Source of the DNA: Comamonas kerstersii
Lineage (GTDB): Bacteria; Pseudomonadota; Gammaproteobacteria; Burkholderiales; Burkholderiaceae_C
Direction of reading: 5' to 3'
Assembly: GCF_008801935.1 (NCBI RefSeq)
Contig: NZ_VZOT01000003.1
Coordinates: 310,001-374,000, forward strand
Length of the DNA: 64,000 bases
This document shows positions 62,767 to 64,000 of this stretch, piece by piece; the stretch's first letter is position 1, and each line of letters begins with the position of its first letter. Position numbers and translations under genes: made by a program. The notes beneath the pieces were generated by a model. The model saw nothing but the letters and a program-made list of their open reading frames with translations, was not told where the DNA came from and did not search any database.

Positions 62767-63227
62767 CCACACCTTCGCACCAGAATGAACATGCGGCCGA
62801 GCAATTTGCCCGTAAGCTGACTGCGCACCTGTCCATGGCCAATGCGGAGCTGCCGTACGTGGTCACTGAGCGCCTGCGCGCAGCACGCATGCAGGCACTG
62901 TCTGTTCGCAAGCGCGAAAGCAGCCCACTGCGCGTGCGCCAGACCGAAGCAGCCAGCAGCCTGCTTGGCAATGCCGACGGCACATTGAGCCTGGGCGCTC
63001 CCACGCAGGACAACACCCCCATCTGGCTGCGCCGCCTGCTGACGGCGCTGCCGCTGGTGGCACTGGCTGGTGCGCTGACCTTTATCGGCATCGACCAGGA
63101 CAGCCGCGCCACTGTTGATATTGCCGAAGTGGATGCAGCCCTGCTGACCAGTGAACTGCCCCCTGCCGCCTATACTGACCCCGGCTTCCAGCAATACCTG
63201 CAAGCAACCGTTTCCGACACACCTTGA
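62763..63227 (+). CDS. DUF3619 family membrane protein (possible anti-sigma factor)
   Basis: The 154-residue protein has a cytoplasmic N-terminal part with an amphipathic start (AAEQFARKLTAHLSMANAELPYVVTERLRAARMQAL), one membrane span (TALPLVALAGALTFIGI, about 93-110) and a periplasmic end. Overlap with the sigma gene and this topology fit an anti-sigma factor, but the family has no confirmed function. It would not be recognised as a zinc-type anti-sigma factor because no HxxxCxxC is present. Confidence 0.75.
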   Translation: MTTPSHQNEHAAEQFARKLTAHLSMANAELPYVVTERLRAARMQALSVRKRESSPLRVRQTEAASSLLGNADGTLSLGAPTQDNTPIWLRRLLTALPLVALAGALTFIGIDQDSRATVDIAEVDAALLTSELPPAAYTDPGFQQYLQATVSDTP

Positions 63228-63286
63228 CCGCAATCGCGGCCCGTTCCATTCAGACTGGACGCGGGCCGCTTTACACTTGGCACTAC

Positions 63287-64000
63287 ATGCCCCTGACCGC
63301 TGAACACCCCACAAGCTCCCGCACATCTGTCTTCGCCATCAGTCTGGCGAGCGTGCTGTTGCTGGGTCTGGCAGCAGGTGGCATCTGGTGCATGGGGCAG
63401 GTGGCCATGGCCCCCAGCACCGTGCCAGCCTATATGGCGGTAGACAACACCAGCCACGCCTCCTTGAGCAGCAGCACACACGCCCCCCGGCTGCGCCTGA
63501 GTTCATCCGGCCCCGCATGGCGCGAACTCTCAGAAACCCAGCGCCAGATTCTGATGCCGCTGCGCGAGCACTGGAACGCCATGGGTGCGCTGGCCAAGCG
63601 CCGCTGGCTGGTCCTGGCGGACCGCTACCCTAAGATGGATGAATCCGAGCGCACCAAGCTGGTCAGCCGCATGACGACCTGGGCCAGCCTCAGCGCCCAG
63701 CAGCGCAACCAGGCACGACTGAATTTTGAGAGCACCAAGCGCCTGTCCGCACAGGAATTGCAGACCAAATGGGATGAATACCAGGCACTGAGCGCTGCGG
63801 AAAAGCAGCGCCTGGCGGAGCAAGCCCGCAAGGCACGTGCCGCCAAAAAAGCCAAGCGCAGAATTGCCGTACCCAAGCCCCAGCCAGCACCAGCGCCCAG
63901 CACACCGGCTGTGTCACACCCAGTGATTGTGGAGACGCAGCCCATTGCCACACCACAGGCTGCCCCAGCCCTGCAGCTTCCGCCTGTTGAGCATCCTCAG
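63287..64000 (+). CDS. DUF3106 family protein (partial, runs off the window)
   Basis: At least 238 codons are open from ATG 63287 to the window end. It has a signal peptide or anchor (SVFAISLASVLLLGLAAGGIW), the DUF3106 core with WRELSETQRQILMPLREHWNAM, then RRWLVLADRYPKMDESERTKL and LNFESTKRLSAQELQTKW, and a Lys/Ala-rich segment followed by Pro-rich sequence. The family is poorly described; the WxxLS...QR...L repeat suggests a metal-sensing or periplasmic adaptor role. It is the third gene of the sigma/DUF3619 operon. Confidence 0.78.
   Translation, partial: MPLTAEHPTSSRTSVFAISLASVLLLGLAAGGIWCMGQVAMAPSTVPAYMAVDNTSHASLSSSTHAPRLRLSSSGPAWRELSETQRQILMPLREHWNAMGALAKRRWLVLADRYPKMDESERTKLVSRMTTWASLSAQQRNQARLNFESTKRLSAQELQTKWDEYQALSAAEKQRLAEQARKARAAKKAKRRIAVPKPQPAPAPSTPAVSHPVIVETQPIATPQAAPALQLPPVEHPQ

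Overview
The window reads as chromosomal DNA of a GC-rich betaproteobacterium of the order Burkholderiales, most likely family Comamonadaceae (Comamonas or a close relative). The evidence is the gene order ilvB-ilvN-ilvC-pssA-leuA, the sigma factor/DUF3619/DUF3106 trio, a Bug-type solute-binding protein, E. coli-like two-subunit PntAB, and short intergenic inverted repeats carrying an AGCGCTnnCAGC-type core. This assignment is inference from gene content; no rRNA or other species marker is present.

Layout. 0-13 kb is core genome: the end of a choloylglycine-hydrolase-family gene, tRNA-Val, relA, a hydrolase divergent from a 3-hydroxybutyrate dehydrogenase, a SIMPL protein, an OmpR/EnvZ-type pair, ispD-ispF and mfd. 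13.9-18.7 kb is an accessory, decayed patch. A DUF4279-like gene is cut by an IS5-family element. One truncated and one complete copy of that IS, in opposite orientations, bracket a P-loop kinase-like gene. A methyltransferase, a GNAT acetyltransferase, a sorting-signal remnant and a hairpin-rich block follow. 18.7-31 kb has a six-domain c-di-GMP protein, serB, a MetQ protein, an LysE/ArgO exporter with its divergent ArgP-type regulator, five tandem tRNA-Asn genes and a broken GGDEF/EAL gene. 31-44 kb holds the N-degron transferases aat and bpt, an IclR regulator, a HAD phosphatase, a divergent MerR regulator/heavy-metal ATPase pair, a YitT protein, a DUF411 protein, a leucine-rich-repeat kinase and pntAB. 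43.6-54 kb has an EAL gene beheaded next to an IS630 remnant, a second MetQ protein, a P1 peptidase, a Bug protein, ettA, rhlE, a degenerate M14 peptidase-like lipoprotein and tRNA-Arg. 54-64 kb has a PBP7-type peptidase, the branched-chain amino acid cluster with pssA inside it, and a sigma-factor operon that runs off the end.

How the genes work together. ilvB, ilvN and ilvC make the valine/isoleucine precursors and leuA starts leucine synthesis. An 18-codon leader with five leucine codons, four of them CTA, followed by a hairpin and U-run, lies before leuA and is best read as transcription attenuation. The MerR-type regulator and P-type ATPase form a self-contained metal-resistance pair. 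aat and bpt are both halves of the bacterial N-end rule tagging step. Of three EAL-containing loci one is intact and two are decaying.

The points most worth a second look are the leu leader, the M14-like protein that has lost its zinc ligands, the IS-bracketed P-loop gene whose last codons come from the IS, the dispersed intergenic repeats, and the homogenised tRNA-Asn array. I did not find a clearly new defence or mobile system.
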